A stretch of 64,000 nt of DNA from Lophius americanus. Lineage: Eukaryota; Chordata; Actinopteri; Lophiiformes; Lophiidae. The stretch lies in assembly GCA_037951165.1 (NCBI GenBank), contig JBBDHG010000019.1, forward strand, positions 9,871,501-9,935,500, read 5' to 3'. Below the pieces are notes generated by a model. That model did not search any database, was not told the DNA's origin, and was given only the letters and a program-made list of their open reading frames with translations. This document shows, one piece after another, positions 48,101 through 61,800 of the stretch; within the stretch, counting starts at the first letter, position 1, and every line of letters begins with the position of its first letter. A program made the translations under genes and the position numbers.

Positions 48101-51100
48101 GAGAACTTGTAAGTTGAACATACACCAAGTCCAAACCAGGTGCTGTGTAGATTTTCCTGCTTTGTGTAATGGAATTTTAACTGCAATGATTAAATATTCA
48201 CTGACATTTCTGTAGTTTTACAGAATGATATTAATTTGCATTACCTCCTTGTCAATTGCCATGTTACTTTTTCAAAGTTATTATACAATGTAGGCTATCA
48301 TGGATGATGAATAGGATAACTCATAACTCATTCTATTTATCCATGCATTTGTCATTGATACAAATATGGAAACTGTTCGTATTATGAATTTTTCCAAATG
48401 CTTCATAATCGCACAAATTACAACACTTGGATAATGAATTTGTCAATAACCTCGAAATGATTGCATTTATGTGACAGCACTTATGTTTTCCTCTATTTCT
48501 CAGGTTAACTTTGTCAAGGAATTCTGTGCATTCTCACAAACATTGCAGCCACAAAACAGGGATGCTTTCTTCAAAACTCTGGCAAATCTGGGCATTTTAC
48601 CTGCTCTTGAAATAGTCATGGTATGGGACTAATGTGAACATTTTTCCCCGGTGTCAATAAACAGCTCTTTTCGATCAAAAATATTTGGCTTACTTTTGTT
48701 TAATACCTATTAATGGCTAATACATTTTTGTGTAGAATTTTCTGTCCCTGTTTTCAACTTCCATTTCTCCCTTGTTAGGGAATGGATGATCTGCAGGTGA
48801 GGGCAGCTGCTACAGACATCTTCTCGTACTTGGTGGAATTCAGCCCCTCCATGGTCAGAGAGTTTGTTATGCAGGAACCACAACAGACGGATGACGTAAG
48901 CACCATAACATCACGTAAAGGAGCCTGAATGCACGTTTTATTTGGTTCTGCATATACTTTCATTTATAAATATGTATTTACTATTTACATTTTTTTTTAC
49001 TATTTTTACTTTTTTTCTTTTAAACTTTTAAACTTTCCATAGCACCATATTTCTTTGATAAAGAAAATAGTTGAACAGATTTTAATTGTGTACTAGTTTT
49101 AAACTGCACTTTAGATAAAAGATTTATATATTATAAATCAGGAAAATTTACCAATCAGAAAAATAAAACCAACAGAAAAACTTAATGTGGACTTACAAAT
49201 GGAAAAATAGAGAACAAAGGGCCAGTAGTTACATTGATTCACAGGTAATTTAGGTTCCTATGTTTTATAGTAGCTATATCTATGCCAAATCTATACCTTT
49301 CCGGCAACATGCATATAACTGTTGCTTTTAGGTGCGGTCTGCACTCTGTGTCTAATCTTGGACCGAATTGCTTTGGCACAATTATAGGCTAAACTTTACA
49401 TGTTTTTTTTTCCAGATATCTTTTCCCTCCCTAATTGATAGTGAAAAATGGCTTCTTTTTTCACGTGTACTTTAGGCCCTGCTAAGAAACATAATGTTAA
49501 TTACTTCATTTATTGATCTACAGTATGTTGATGCTCATGTGGAATTTGTCATACATATATACAAATACATTATTTCTCCCAAAAATACTGTATATTTTAT
49601 TGTGCTTCATTTTTACACGCATAAATTGTAGTTTAACATTCAATAGTAGTTTTAAATTCTTTAACGTGCACAAATAGCTGCATATTGCCAAAGTGCTTTC
49701 CAAATTGCTGGCAATTGCTGAATGAGGTGAAATTTAAGTATCATCTGTTGGTCCTGTGTATTTGTATGAACTTTGCTGTGCACCAGTTTTTTAGATACAC
49801 CATGGATGGACACATTTTACAACTGGCAAAGTAGGTCGACAACCAGCCCCAAACAACACCATTTTGACAGTTACCACATTGCCTGTGTTTTGTTCACAGG
49901 ATGTTCTGCTCATAAATGTTGTGATCAAGCAGATGATTTGTGACTCCGACCCAGAGTTGGGAGGAGCTGTCCAACTTATGGGTCTCCTCAGGACACTAAT
50001 TGACCCTGAGAACATGCTGGCTTCCACCAATGTGAGTAAAACCAACTGACGCAAGAATTTAGATAAGGACCCACTATGAAAAAATGTTTGGTTGGCCGGT
50101 ATCGATTTTTTCTGACATAAGTAAAACCTGTATCCACGCAAGAATACCTGAATTACTGTCAAACCTTTATATAATTATCTGTTGTACATATCAGAACTTT
50201 CCATTTTTTCCCATTAGAAAACTGAGAAGACAGAATTTCTGAGTTTCTTCTACAAGTACTGCATGCATGTCCTAACTGCTCCTTTGTTGGCCAACACTGC
50301 ACATGACAAAATCTCAAAAGGTGAGCTTAGGATAGTAGCCTCGCATAAACTGCTGTCTTTGAACCATGAGATAAAAGGAGAATTTGACCGATCGTTCTGT
50401 GTCATGATCTTTCAGATATGGAGGAGAGTTCGCCCAAGATCAACCCCGTCTGTCCAGGTGGGTGTAACCCCCAGAGTTAGCTGGGAATTGTTATTTTTGG
50501 AGTATACACCTACATAATTTATAAATTATGTTAAACCCATCAGAAAAAAACGTATTTTCTAAATTTATATCAAGAACAGTCCCAGAGCTGTTATCTAACT
50601 TTTCAAGAGCTGTTAGATTCTAGAATGTAGGATAGTAGAAGTGGATGCATGTTCCCTTGTGTGTTAGTTTGTTGTGTTCAACCAAAACATGTAATGAACA
50701 TAGAAATAATCTAGTTCCGTGCTTTATAATTAATTCATCGGAATTAATCTTATATGTCAATTTAGGTTGTTAAAAAGAGAGGTCAACATATTTCTGTATT
50801 GGCCATACATTTAGAACATTTATTTCACTGTTAGTATGTACTTCTGTCAATAAAAAATAGATCTAAGGACTATGGTGTTATTTATATGTATATTTATTTA
50901 TACCTCATTTTTTACCATCCAGTGAGTCTTTGTGTCGAGAAAATATTTTTTTGCCAGAACTTAAATTCTCTTTTGACGCGTTAGAATCCTTGGGCAAAGA
51001 AAACTTGTTACAACAAAAGATTAGCGTGTGTGTTTTCTTTAATCAGCATACACACATAATGTCCCTCACATTATTATTATTGAATTATTCTCTGAGTTGC

Positions 51101-54100
51101 CTTCTCTGTGGTATGACACGCACCAAGAGCAATCTCTCTCCCCCACTCATCTCTGCCTGCACATGTGCACCACAGGGTGTGGTGTTTCAATGCGCAGGTG
51201 CTTGCCAGCGCACAGAGGACATATATTTAAGGGCACAAACTCTCCACTTTGGAAAGACTTAGTAACCTGCGTCTATCGTGTTTAAGCTACTCTGGACTTG
51301 ACATTCAGTGAGGTCACAGGGCGTCTTTAGGTAGCATTCATTTTTCTACAAATAATAAAAAATTGTTATTTATAACAACCCTAATTTGAACCAATGCAGT
51401 TTGTTTTTTTGAATGCAAAATTTGCTTCAAATCTGCAGTATGTAATGTTTTTATACCGGGCCATGAAAGGAGTGGGTCCAGTCCCTATGTCTGTCCCGCT
51501 TCATTTCCCAGAGCAAAACAGCTGAATTTTCAAGGTGTGTGTCTGGTTGTGCAAGGTATCAGTTACTTGGATCCATTGCTCTAACCGGTCCCCTTCCACT
51601 AAACACTGCAAAGCCCCATGATACATGCAACTTTTTAGTTCCCACTTGATATTTCTAGATATTGCAGATATACCTTTCAATCAGGACCTGTGAGAATCAA
51701 CATATAATGGGAACTGCCAACATTTTGTGTCATGTGCCTTGATTGCCTCCTTTCCTCTCTGTTACACTTACCAGTGTGCTTTGGCAATTTCACCGTTGTT
51801 TCATGCCACTGAGTCAAGAGTAAAGGAAAAAAAATTACAGTTAACAACATATGACAACCTTGAAATTCGGCTTCAAGCCCAGCCAAATGCACGTGCATGT
51901 TTGTATGTATGTAGAGGTGTAGTGTAGTGATGCAAGGCAGCAGAGGGGTTTTGAAGGTTTTGCATTGACTGTTGAAATTTCCTATTGTTTTAAAGCTGAC
52001 GTTTTCTGGATTGTGTTTGGAACAATAGAAGGACTGTGAAGTGTGGTCTGCAATTTATAACTTTTTTGAGACGTTAATATGCATATTGTAATCTTCTGGT
52101 GTGAAGCAATTTCCTCTTTATTTTGTGCAGACAACTTCCAGACAGCTCAGCTTCTTGCACTGATCCTGGAGCTACTGACCTTCTGTGTGGAGCATCATAC
52201 CTATCACATCAAGACCTACATCATGAACAAAGACCTTCTGAGGAGAGTGCTTGTGCTCATGAATTCAAAGCACACCTTTCTTGCTCTTTGTAAGTCCCTA
52301 AATATCCAAATATTTCACACTTTCATGGATATACATTTGATACCTCTATTATCTTCTTTGTGTATCTCATACTAAACTGTGTAAAATCTTAAATTAAATG
52401 TGAAACAAAGGCAACCTGATTAAACACAAAATGGAAGTTTTAAATGATAATTTTATATAACTAGCCAGGATTAAAAAAAAGATTTATGCCTCTGAATTTA
52501 ATAGCTAGTTTTGCTACTTTACCAACTGCAAACAAGCTCTTTAAAATAAGTGGAGATCAGCCTCCAACGTCGGTGTTGGAAATTGATGTGGCTTCGGTCT
52601 GTAGCTTGATATGTTCAATCAAACTTTAATTGTAGTCCTTTAGAGGCATTCAGAGGTTATTTGTTTCATCTCAGACTAATAACCTGACATCCTCTTTCCG
52701 AATTTTCAGGTAGTGAGCAGAACTCATATAACTCCCCACAACATAACTATACCATCTCCATGTTTGATTTTAGGATTGGTAGTTTTTTGTATTTGGTTTC
52801 TAATACTATATTATAACCTTTTTCAGATATTTAGATTTTGTTTGAGGATCCGGAAAAATTTAATATTGGATATAAGGAACCATATGGTTTTCAGATGCTG
52901 GACTGTACTAATAGAATACTAGAAGTGAAAGTTTTATTTTCTATGCAAGTCTGAATGGTGGTCATTTTGTCCGGAACACATCTTGTTTACACATAAGGGC
53001 TGGGCAATTCTGGCTAGAATGAGAATTTTTCAATTTACTTACTATTCAGTTTGCATCGTATTGTACTTTGTTATGGACATGAGAAATTAAACAGTACCTT
53101 GCACTGTCTGTGTGTAAGTTGAAGATATGTATGCATGCACTAAAGGGATAACACACAGCGTCACTAGAGCGCAGCCCATCCACATATATCTGTCTGAACC
53201 CAGTAAACCTTCTGTGTTTTAGTACGAACCCGACCCATGTCTAACAGTTAAAATTAGCTGAAGCACTGAGTTTTCAAGCTGTGTTTAAGTTGTTATCATG
53301 ATTACTGCTCATCTGTTAACTCTTAACTGTTTTGGACTCTACACCCTTAACTCTGGTGTTTTTAACACATCAAACACAAACAGTACACACCATCATCGGC
53401 ATTTATAAATATACTGAAATGGGAGTCTTAACATTTAGGAACTGCTTCGTCGTACTGTACATCCAGAACTAAATCAAAACCCCTCAAAACTATTGTATTC
53501 CCTCCATGGTTTTTGGTAGTTTTATACCTCACTCAACTCTAATTTTACTTGACGTCTCAATGTTTACATTTAGATACTATATGAGAATGTTTAAAAAATG
53601 CCTTCAATACTAAAAAATGACATTGGCCAACACAGAGACACAGACAGTAGGTGGGTCAATGGTTTTTATTTGTTACACTGAGGTTTCACTAAGCTATCTT
53701 GAAAGCATCATGTCAAATTGGCCACTCTGACCGAAACCTGACTTTAATAATTTCTCAAGATTTGTCCAAACCTGGCACGAGTCAGACAAACTAGTAAATG
53801 AGGCTGGACTGAGCTCGCTAATCCTTATGGTTTTTATGTCTGTAACCGGCCGGGAAACATTGGACTTCGGTAGACCACCTAGTTACCGCCAAGTTAGCAC
53901 TTAGCTTAGCGCTTAATTTAGCTAAATTGGCACTTACCAACTCCCATAATGACCAATTGCATAAATATATAATACCCATAAGTCCACGCCCCCAAAGGGT
54001 CAGGCTTCGCCTCCTGTAACATAGACTACAGCTAAGTTAGCGAGTTTAGCTGCAGCGTATTTATTAATGAATGAAATACTGCAGAATCGCCGCACTTCAG

Positions 54101-56245
54101 AAATAAGATGGAATAAGCGTCTGAATCGAGATCACAATCTTATTACGATGAATAGCCTGGCCCTGTTATGCATTCTAGCATTGCCAACCATTACTCATAA
54201 ATGAATCACGATAAATAGCTATTTCTTTTAATATTTATTACTTACAAAATATACACTACCTTAGGCTCACTACATCAATGGACGATATGTCCTGTTTAGA
54301 TACATTTTTTGATTGGAGCATATGTTTTCTTCAAGTAACTCTTGTTAACTAAGGTGTCTGCCTTTGTTCAAGGTGCCCTTCGTTTCATGCGCAGGATCAT
54401 TGGTCTGAAGGATGAGTATTACAACCGCTACATCATCAAAGGAAACCTCTTTGAGCCGGTCATTAACGCCCTGCTTGACAATGGCACGCGATACAACCTT
54501 CTCAACTCAGCCATCATAGAGCTCTTCGAGTTCATTAAAGTGGTGGGTGGGCACACGGAATAGACTTAGATGGAAAACTGAAGTAGACAATGTGCACATA
54601 GACACATGGTGATTTCCTTCCATTTTACTCTTTCCAGGAGGACATAAAGTCTCTCATTGCTCACATTGTGGATAACTTCTATAAAGCACTTGAATCCATT
54701 GAGTATGTCCAGACTTTCAAGGGCCTGAAGTGCCGATACGAGCAGGAAAAAGACCGACAGAGTCAGAGACTCAACAGGTTAGTAGACCGACTGGACACAC
54801 AGTGCATTCATTTGAAAGGTTATTTCCTTTATACTCCCACTAGTGACTCACTCGATCAAGCTTTTTTCCCTCGCAGATATCGCAGAGATGCGCGGTCGTT
54901 GGATGAGGACGAGGAGTTGTGGTTCAATGATGACGATGATGACGATGGAGAGACTGTGGAGAAGAGCCGAATTGAGGATGACTTCTCTGACAGCTATGGC
55001 AAGTACATGGAAGCCAAAAAAGGTACGTTGCTCAGGTATTACTTTTTTTCCTTAAAACTTTGTGCCCTCTGACATTATTCTGATTTTTACAGTCTCTGTT
55101 GCTTTAGGAGCTGCCAATGGAACTAATGGTGCCAACAACAATGGAAAAGCTGCTGTTATCCCATCAGTGTCACCAGCGATCACTCCAAACAGCAGCTCAA
55201 CCTCCCCTGCCAAAACAGTTGCTCTTCCTGCCTCACCAGTTGTCAGGGTAATTCTGCATTACAAATAATGATGGAAAGATGAGATCTAATTGGAGTTCTT
55301 ACTTAACTCACCTTCCTCGCAGTTTCTCTTTTAAGTCAACATCACTGTCAAACGGTCAGATGTTCCCTATTTGTGGCCCAATGTTTCCCTCAGAATTGGA
55401 TGTAAGGGTGGTTAATATAGAGCCCCACCTGAAATTTATTGGCACTATAATGGCGCTGACCACTGAATGTCTTCTGCTGTATTATACAGCCCAAATCATT
55501 AACTGTCCTTCCTACGTTAGTCCAAAGTTAAAACATAGCCTTGAATGACATACTACATATTTTAAAATTGTGTGCACCTATATGGACTCATCACAACCAG
55601 GTTAGATAATTTAAGACAAAAGATAAGAAACATGTTTACTACCCGTTCAACAGCCCATGTTTTGGAAAAGCTGCTTCTCAATCCTACAGGAAGAAGTGCT
55701 CGAACAGAGGCTTCAGTAGCAACAATAATGAAACTTATCCCATGTAACATTCATCATGCTTGGCACTGAGTCTAAAATTTGAGTTAAGCCTTATTTTGCA
55801 ACATTATATGAATCATAGTGGGTTGAAAAGTAAGACCGGAGCAATTGTTAGTTTCCCAGGTATTTTTTGGCTCAACCAATATTTTTCAGAGACACTTAGA
55901 TACTCCTGTGAGCGGAAAACGTGCTTTCTCTTCATGTAGAAATTAAAACGGATGAAATATGTTAGAACATTTACAGTTTTATTCATTATCATACAAACTG
56001 ATTTTATTGCTTAACAGTATATAGTAATTAACTGATGACCGCCAGCACAGGACTTTTTGCCTTTGCTTGTTCTTGCTATGTCAGCATGTTTGTTCATCTT
56101 TTTCTCCTCCTGATCCTCTCAGACACCGCTGGTTGGTTTGGTGGACTACCCTGATGATGAAGATGAAGAATATGATGAGGATGAAGAGTACGGCGATGAT
56201 GAGGAAGAGCAGTCACCAAGGAAGCGGCCCCGTTTGAGCTCCTAA
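45120..56245 (+). CDS. ppp4r3b: Serine/threonine-protein phosphatase 4 regulatory subunit 3B (SMEK2)
   Basis: Complete gene, 16 coding exons: 45120-45261, 45829-45884, 46234-46332, 46490-47113, 48031-48108, 48504-48620, 48779-48895, 49900-50031, 50218-50320, 50416-50457, 52131-52289, 54373-54542, 54638-54777, 54877-55022, 55093 (or 55108)-55247, 56123-56245. All GT-AG borders and phases fit, giving 800 or 795 residues (human isoforms about 817-849). It starts MSDTRRRVKVYTLNEDRQWD, an EVH1/PH-like domain (about 8-105) that binds FxxP-type ligands. The SMK/DUF625 and armadillo-like region follows (about 165-680; e.g. PTPSVFEENFLSTL, ELGGAVQLMGLLRTLIDPEN). The C-terminus is acidic (DDEDEEYDEDEEYGDDEEE) before a nuclear signal PRKRPRL. 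Family role: targets the PP4 catalytic subunit with PPP4R2 to nuclear and centromeric substrates. SDTRRR and RKRPRL favour 3B over 3A. The serine-rich segment before the tail is shorter than in human (no KESEDKENLPKR-type block). Confidence 0.97.
55091..55107 (+). promoter_or_regulatory. ppp4r3b: Tandem in-frame splice acceptors of ppp4r3b exon 15
   Basis: Two AGs 15 nt apart end good acceptors: TTTTTACAG (exon from 55,093) and TTGCTTTAG (exon from 55,108). Both keep the frame from exon 14 (phase 1) and differ by five residues (VSVAL). The first has the stronger consensus. Intron 14 is only about 70-85 nt. Confidence 0.6.
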
Positions 56246-57660
56246 GGTTGAATGTCCTCTGTTTGGTCGTGGTGGATGGTAACAGAGTCCCTCCCATCCT
56301 CTGGTTGTCTCATTGGTCCTTGGCCTGCCCGTGCCATCCAGAACTTCTCCTCCTCGTTCTGACCTCCTTCTGAACAACTTTCTCACCTGCATCCACCATC
56401 CTGTGCGCTGACCAGAGCCTCAGTGGAACTAACATTTGCAGGGCGTTTCTCATTCGTGCCCTGTTGCTATGGCAACAGCAGGAGGAAAGCTGAGATTCCA
56501 CTGCAACCCCACAGGAACCACTCACTTGTCCTCAATCAAACGTGCCCTTCCATCACTGTCAGACCTGAACCAATGAGGTGCAGAGGAGACCCGAACACAA
56601 CCAGCCAGCGTGTGAACAGTTCAGCAGGCCAGTCAGGCTAGCAGGACTAGCCGCCATAGTTGTAGAAAGCTTGACTGGCTGTAGTGCGTCGCCCTGCCAT
56701 AGAACTGTTATCGCCGTCAGGGATAGCAGGATCTAGCTACATCGAAGTATCAATCATGTTGAGACGGGGGAGGCAACAGATGACAAAAACATACTAGAAT
56801 CAAAGCTCGGCTTTTATAAGGCCTAGATCCAGAGGAGCAGGACTGGGACCCTCAGAAGCCATGGCGTCAGTGTAGCCGGGCGCACATACATCTCACACAC
56901 AGGACTGCATCAGCCAGAAATCCTGTATTTCATGACCTAATTAAGAAGTACTGTACAGATGTTTTTTTCCCTTTTTAATCATTTGCCCCCGATTTGATTT
57001 TAAAAGGGCAGGAGATTCCTACCTACCTGTGTATTTTTTTTGTTGTTGCACAAAAGGTGGGATCACTGTAAACCCTTTCTCTCCAGTTAATTTGATTCCA
57101 TGTAAAGTGCGAAGAAGTTGAAAATGATGGTTTTAAAAATATTAAAACTGCAGTAAAGTAATTTTTGCAGCCAAAATTGATAAAGCCTGGAGTTTCGTAT
57201 TTTGGTGCATTATTTATTGGCCTCCACACCAAACAAACACTATCCATTGTTAATTTAGACTGGTTACACACCTGTGCTGAATATTTTGATTTTTGGTACA
57301 CGAGGTTCACCCATTGGCATAAGTAACAAAGCATCTCATCCTGTCTGCGCAAGTGTATTTAAGGAGTACACTATGGTGGGCTGTCTGCGCGGAAGGGCCT
57401 TTACAACAGATAATATGGTTTTGTGGTGATAATGCATTTTGTATTCAACCACCTGATGAAGGCTTGACGCTATCCTTTAAAGTGGTGACGAGAATGTCCC
57501 TTGCATAAAGGGGCTTGGCCTATAAAAAGCGCAAACAATCCACCACTAGGACGCCCAAAAATGAAGACTTGAATGAATGAGCCCGTATGCAGCACTATAA
57601 ATGTTAATGCTTAAGAACGATAGGGTCTCATTGAATAAATATCTACAGAAAAATCACAAA
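56246..57660 (+). terminator. ppp4r3b: ppp4r3b 3'UTR and candidate poly(A) signals
   Basis: After the TAA at 56,243-56,245 the sequence stays relatively GC-balanced for about 700 bp, as expected of a vertebrate 3'UTR. Candidate signals are ATTAAA at 57,141-57,146 and AATAAA at 57,634-57,639. Which is used cannot be decided from sequence. Confidence 0.45.
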
Positions 57661-57894
57661 CCCTCCATTATTGCTGGGTGTTCGATATTTGACAAATTTT
57701 CAATTAGTACTACAAAATTGTTATACAGTCCTATTCCATTGAGCGAGATAATTGTATTCGATAAAAAAAAAAGACACATGACATGTTGTTCTTCTTACAA
57801 ATTATGTTCTGGTATGGCTGGTTTCACATTGTCAGTTCTGACAAGTTTACTATACCGAGGAAAGTGTCAGATAAACTTCTTACCAACCTAATTC

Positions 57895-57970
57895 TAATCC
57901 TAATTTTAGCACTTTGAGATTTGATCCAAATGTAAAGTGCATTATAAATTAAATTTATTATTATTAATTC
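57895..57970 (+). mobile_element. Retroposon 3' tail
   Basis: A block TAGCACTTTGAGAT, TGTAAAGTGCATTATAAATT and a TTATTATTATTA tail match the 3' end of common teleost SINE/LINE insertions. No body is attached. The same tail type occurs inside LINE copy 2 at 43,048-43,086. Confidence 0.5.
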
Positions 57971-58027
57971 AGCTCTAGATTTTTTAAACAAAACAACAAA
58001 AATCCAGGTTGTATCTGTAAAATGTAA

Positions 58028-58822
58028 TTTATTAGACGGCTTACAAGAAATATTGAATTTCTTGTAGAAAGCGACAGACTGTCTTGGCTCATTAATAGAC
58101 AAATATGCAGCGTGTGTTTATATATCCTGACGTCCTTCACGGCACTTGCTGTAAGAGCTGCTACAGTGTTACTAGGTATCAGGTGTAATACTAACCCAAG
58201 TGAAAAAAATAAACTGTACAATTACACTTAAGTTTACAATGACATCCAAAAACAAACTGTCCTCAGCTCACTGATACAACTCCACTCCATCTGTGCCATC
58301 TTCTGTTGTCTACAGAGAAACGAAAGCCGGGATGTCACTGTCGCCAACCTCTACTGAACAGGAAACATTAAGAAGTTTTTAATCATGGGTTTGCATCATT
58401 AATGACCGGTGTGGTGTGCATAATTAACATGAGCACATGTCTGAAGAAGCACTTAGAGTTTTAAAAAGGTAGGGGACATACTTTGATCACGTTTGTTTTT
58501 CTTGCACTTTGGGTGCTCTACATTGTAGAGTCTATAATGTCATAATGTAGAGAACCCAGTGTTATTTTAGTTTTCATGAAATAGATGAGACTGCCTGACA
58601 GAATACTCAAGCGCTCTCTTCATCTTGTACATCCCAAAAATAAAAGATTTGCTTTCTTAGGCCGCAATGACATTAACTCTCTAGTATTATTCTCTTTGGA
58701 TAAACTTAACGTGCGTTACATAAGGAGAATGTTTCTGGATGAGGGAGGTAGCATAAATGACGGACGCGTAACCAGAGTGAACAAGTATCCGACAAATGAG
58801 AATATTTCAGGTAAAGAGGAGG
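58028..58822 (-). terminator. cfap36: cfap36 3'UTR and candidate poly(A) signal
   Basis: On the minus strand a canonical AATAAA (plus-strand TTTATT at 58,028-58,033) lies about 790 nt past the cfap36 stop. The ppp4r3b 3'UTR may end near 57.65 kb, so the convergent genes are separated by only a few hundred bases and their 3' ends could overlap if later signals are used. Confidence 0.4.
58042..58066. repeat. 10-bp perfect inverted repeat
   Basis: TACAAGAAAT (58042-58051) and ATTTCTTGTA (58057-58066) pair exactly around ATTGA, within the probable 3' end zone of cfap36 (minus strand), next to its candidate poly(A) signal. Confidence 0.8.
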
Positions 58823-61800
58823 TCATTTCTTAATCACTTCCTCTTTCAGCTTGTCAGCCAGATGTTTTCTCTTCTGTAGCTTCTTCTTCTCTTCAGCAGT
58901 CACCTCCTGCGTAAACAGACCAGACAGAGTTAATGGCAAAACAGGTGATATTTACCAGTGGTTTGAGAAACGGAGTGGAGGAGTGTGAGTTCAAAGGGGA
59001 AATGACCATCAGTCTATTCTGATTCTAAGCTTGAGAGATGGAGAGCAAAGACTTTCACTAAGCGTACAAAACCCTACCAACGACTATGTGTGTTCACACA
59101 GCAATTGATGGATCACCTTCTGTTTGGAAGAGTTCGATGCGTGCTGTGCAAGAGGATGAGAAGGAGGGGGGGTGCAGGCCCCATTGCTCTGGGACTGCCC
59201 CGCTGCCTTCTGAAGGGTCAGATACAGGCAAGGCCAATCAACAAAAACAAAGTCAGAAGGATGAAGTGAAGGAAAACAAAAACTTCTGGAGGTAAAATAT
59301 GGGTAAAATAAACAATATGAAACTGATGATGCTAAAGTGATACATTTGAACGGATAAAAGAGTGAACAGGCCTGAAAAAAAAAAAAAGAGCTCTACACAT
59401 AAGTCTAGTCGCCAAGAGTTAGGTAGTTGAGCCTGACCTCTGACCTCTTTGTGAATGGAGGTTGTACTTACTGGTGGGGCAGTGGTGTTGGTGGTGGGCA
59501 CCTCCTCTGGTGTTGGTGTCTTCTTGGTTTTCTGCTGCTCTTTTTTCAGTGCGTGCAGTTTGTCTCGCTGCTGACGGAGATACGCTGCCCTCTGCTGGAG
59601 CTTTTCCTGCTGAGATACTGACAACTCCTGGGAGGGAAGCAGAGGTGACAGGAGGAGGAATAAACATAATTATTCCCAAATAAGCGCTTTAACAACTATT
59701 TTCAATGCTAAAGCATGTGCTGGTGAAGTTTTATTAACTTACATACAACCAGGTGAAGTTACTTTAACATTGAGTATCTCCTTACAATGATACCGGTCAG
59801 TGGGTGGGTGGGATGTATGAGGCAGCAAGTAAATGTTTTGTTTTCAAAGTTGATGTGTTGGCACCGGACAAGTGGACAATTGTAAGAAGCAGAGCAAAGT
59901 TCCCACATGCCAAATGGTGATGACTAGCTGACTGGGTCAGAGCATCTCAACGACTGCAGGTCTTGTAAGGTGTTATTGGACTGCAGTGTTTGGTACCTAT
60001 CAAAAAGTTGCCTAAGAAAGGACAACTAGTGAAAAGCCACCAGTGTCATGGATGTCAAATGCTCCCTTTAGTGCATAGGAAGAAAGGTCTTGCCTGTGTT
60101 GTCCAATCCCACATAAGAACTACTGTAGAATCTTACAAAAAAAGTTAATGCACTGATAGAAAGGCGTCAGAACATACAGTGCATCGTAGAGCAGATCTTT
60201 GGTTTCATAAAGGGGACCTGCACAATTTTAGACAGCTGCTTTTAATGTTATGGCTGATCACTGTATCTGCAGAAGAAAAACTACACAGCTGTTAAAGATT
60301 CATATACCATCCCAAATAAGTCTTTTTTACATTCTACAGTCAAACTCTCATCGGCCTTGGTCATGTGATAACCAGGCGATAACCATGGCGTTGGTGGAGG
60401 TACGTTCTCTGTGAGTGCTCTCTGGTTTCTGCTTTGGTGAGTTTACATAAAATAGAAAATATGAAACGACCAAAGACATTCAAGGAAGAGAAGCCGATAC
60501 CCTAATGTTTAACAAAAACGGAACAGGTTTCTCAGACAACAGTGCTGTTCAACCAGAGGAAGGCAGAAAAACCTGCGACAAAAGAGGCCAGACAACTATA
60601 AAGAAGATTGTTCGGTCGACTCCACGACTTTCTCTTTGACGACAAACATGTCAGCAGGCCAGTGAGATTTAGCGTGTGCACATCACTCAGCAGATGAAAT
60701 CCTATGGCATGATGGGTGACATCTAGCCATACTTACTGTATAGGGTTTGGAGAAGCCAGCCTCCCTGTGGGCCTCCTCAAGCCATTTCTCAGTTGCAGTC
60801 TGGCTGCTTCTGTTCTGCTCCACGGCATCAGGGCTGTGGCTGATGCAGGGCTCATGGGATACTACTGGAGCCCTCACTACTGGAAGGACTCTGGACTGCA
60901 CAACATTAAAGTCCGATCCTGCACACATAAGTTAAAATCAGCGGTTTTTAAGGTTTCACAGACGTTTTTACTGTGGGCTGCACTGAGAATAACATTTATT
61001 GACACTTATTACACCACAGTTGATGACACGAATCAAGCATTGAATTCATCACTTCATATCTGTAAGCCACGGTCTTTCAAGGTTAGTAAGGTTTTTGAAA
61101 TGTATTATTCTGATTAACTCGTTAAAGGAAAGCCATAAAAAAGATTTGTATAAAAATGAAGTCTGAAAAGATAAAACAAAGAGGTTTAGACTTTATGGAG
61201 AAGAGCTGGAAGTTCCTGTCTATTACCTGGTGCGGGTTTAGACGTGGAGTTGCTCTGTAATGCTCTTTTCTCATCTCCACCTGTTGGTGTAGCTGTTCTG
61301 CCCTCTTCTCTATTAACCTTAACGGAGGTACAGAGAGAATCTAATAACTGTTGTACAGATGATGCAAACATTAAGATTCATCCAAACACGCATAGAAAAC
61401 GTTCACATCACTGTAAAGCACGTATAACAGCTTTTATGATTGTGTTTTATGTTTATGTCCCTTATTTACACAGGTGGTCTCCTCGGTGTTGTGCAAGAAA
61501 GGAACACAGTTAAACATAGCCAGAAATGGAGGTAATTCATAGAAAAATGTACATGATCAAACTTTAAAGAAACCAATGAGAGGTAAGGTGCATCTATAAT
61601 ATATTAACACTACATGTCATGTGATATACAGGCTTTGAAACTACAGAGCTACCACATGATCAGCCCACTACACAGGAAACAGAAGCTCCTATCTGCTCTC
61701 AGGATGTACCGATACCAAGGGCTTCAACATGATGCCAGTGTATCACACAGGAGAATTTCACGCAGAGATAATCCATTATATTTACTTGTTCATAAGAGCA

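Noticed and set aside
55279..55548. Possible extra ppp4r3b exon (SFSFKSTSLSNG) after exon 15
   Set aside because: From a phase 0 junction the frame hits a stop at once (TTT CTC TTT TAA), and exon 15 joins exon 16 in phase without it.
59086..59295. Plus-strand frame MCVHTAIDGSPSV...
   Set aside because: Lies in a cfap36 intron between 58,906 and 59,472. No acceptor or donor pair on the minus strand keeps the cfap36 frame, and the last two exons already join in phase 0.
60716..61117. 133-codon plus-strand frame
   Set aside because: Antisense to cfap36 exon 60,737-60,918.
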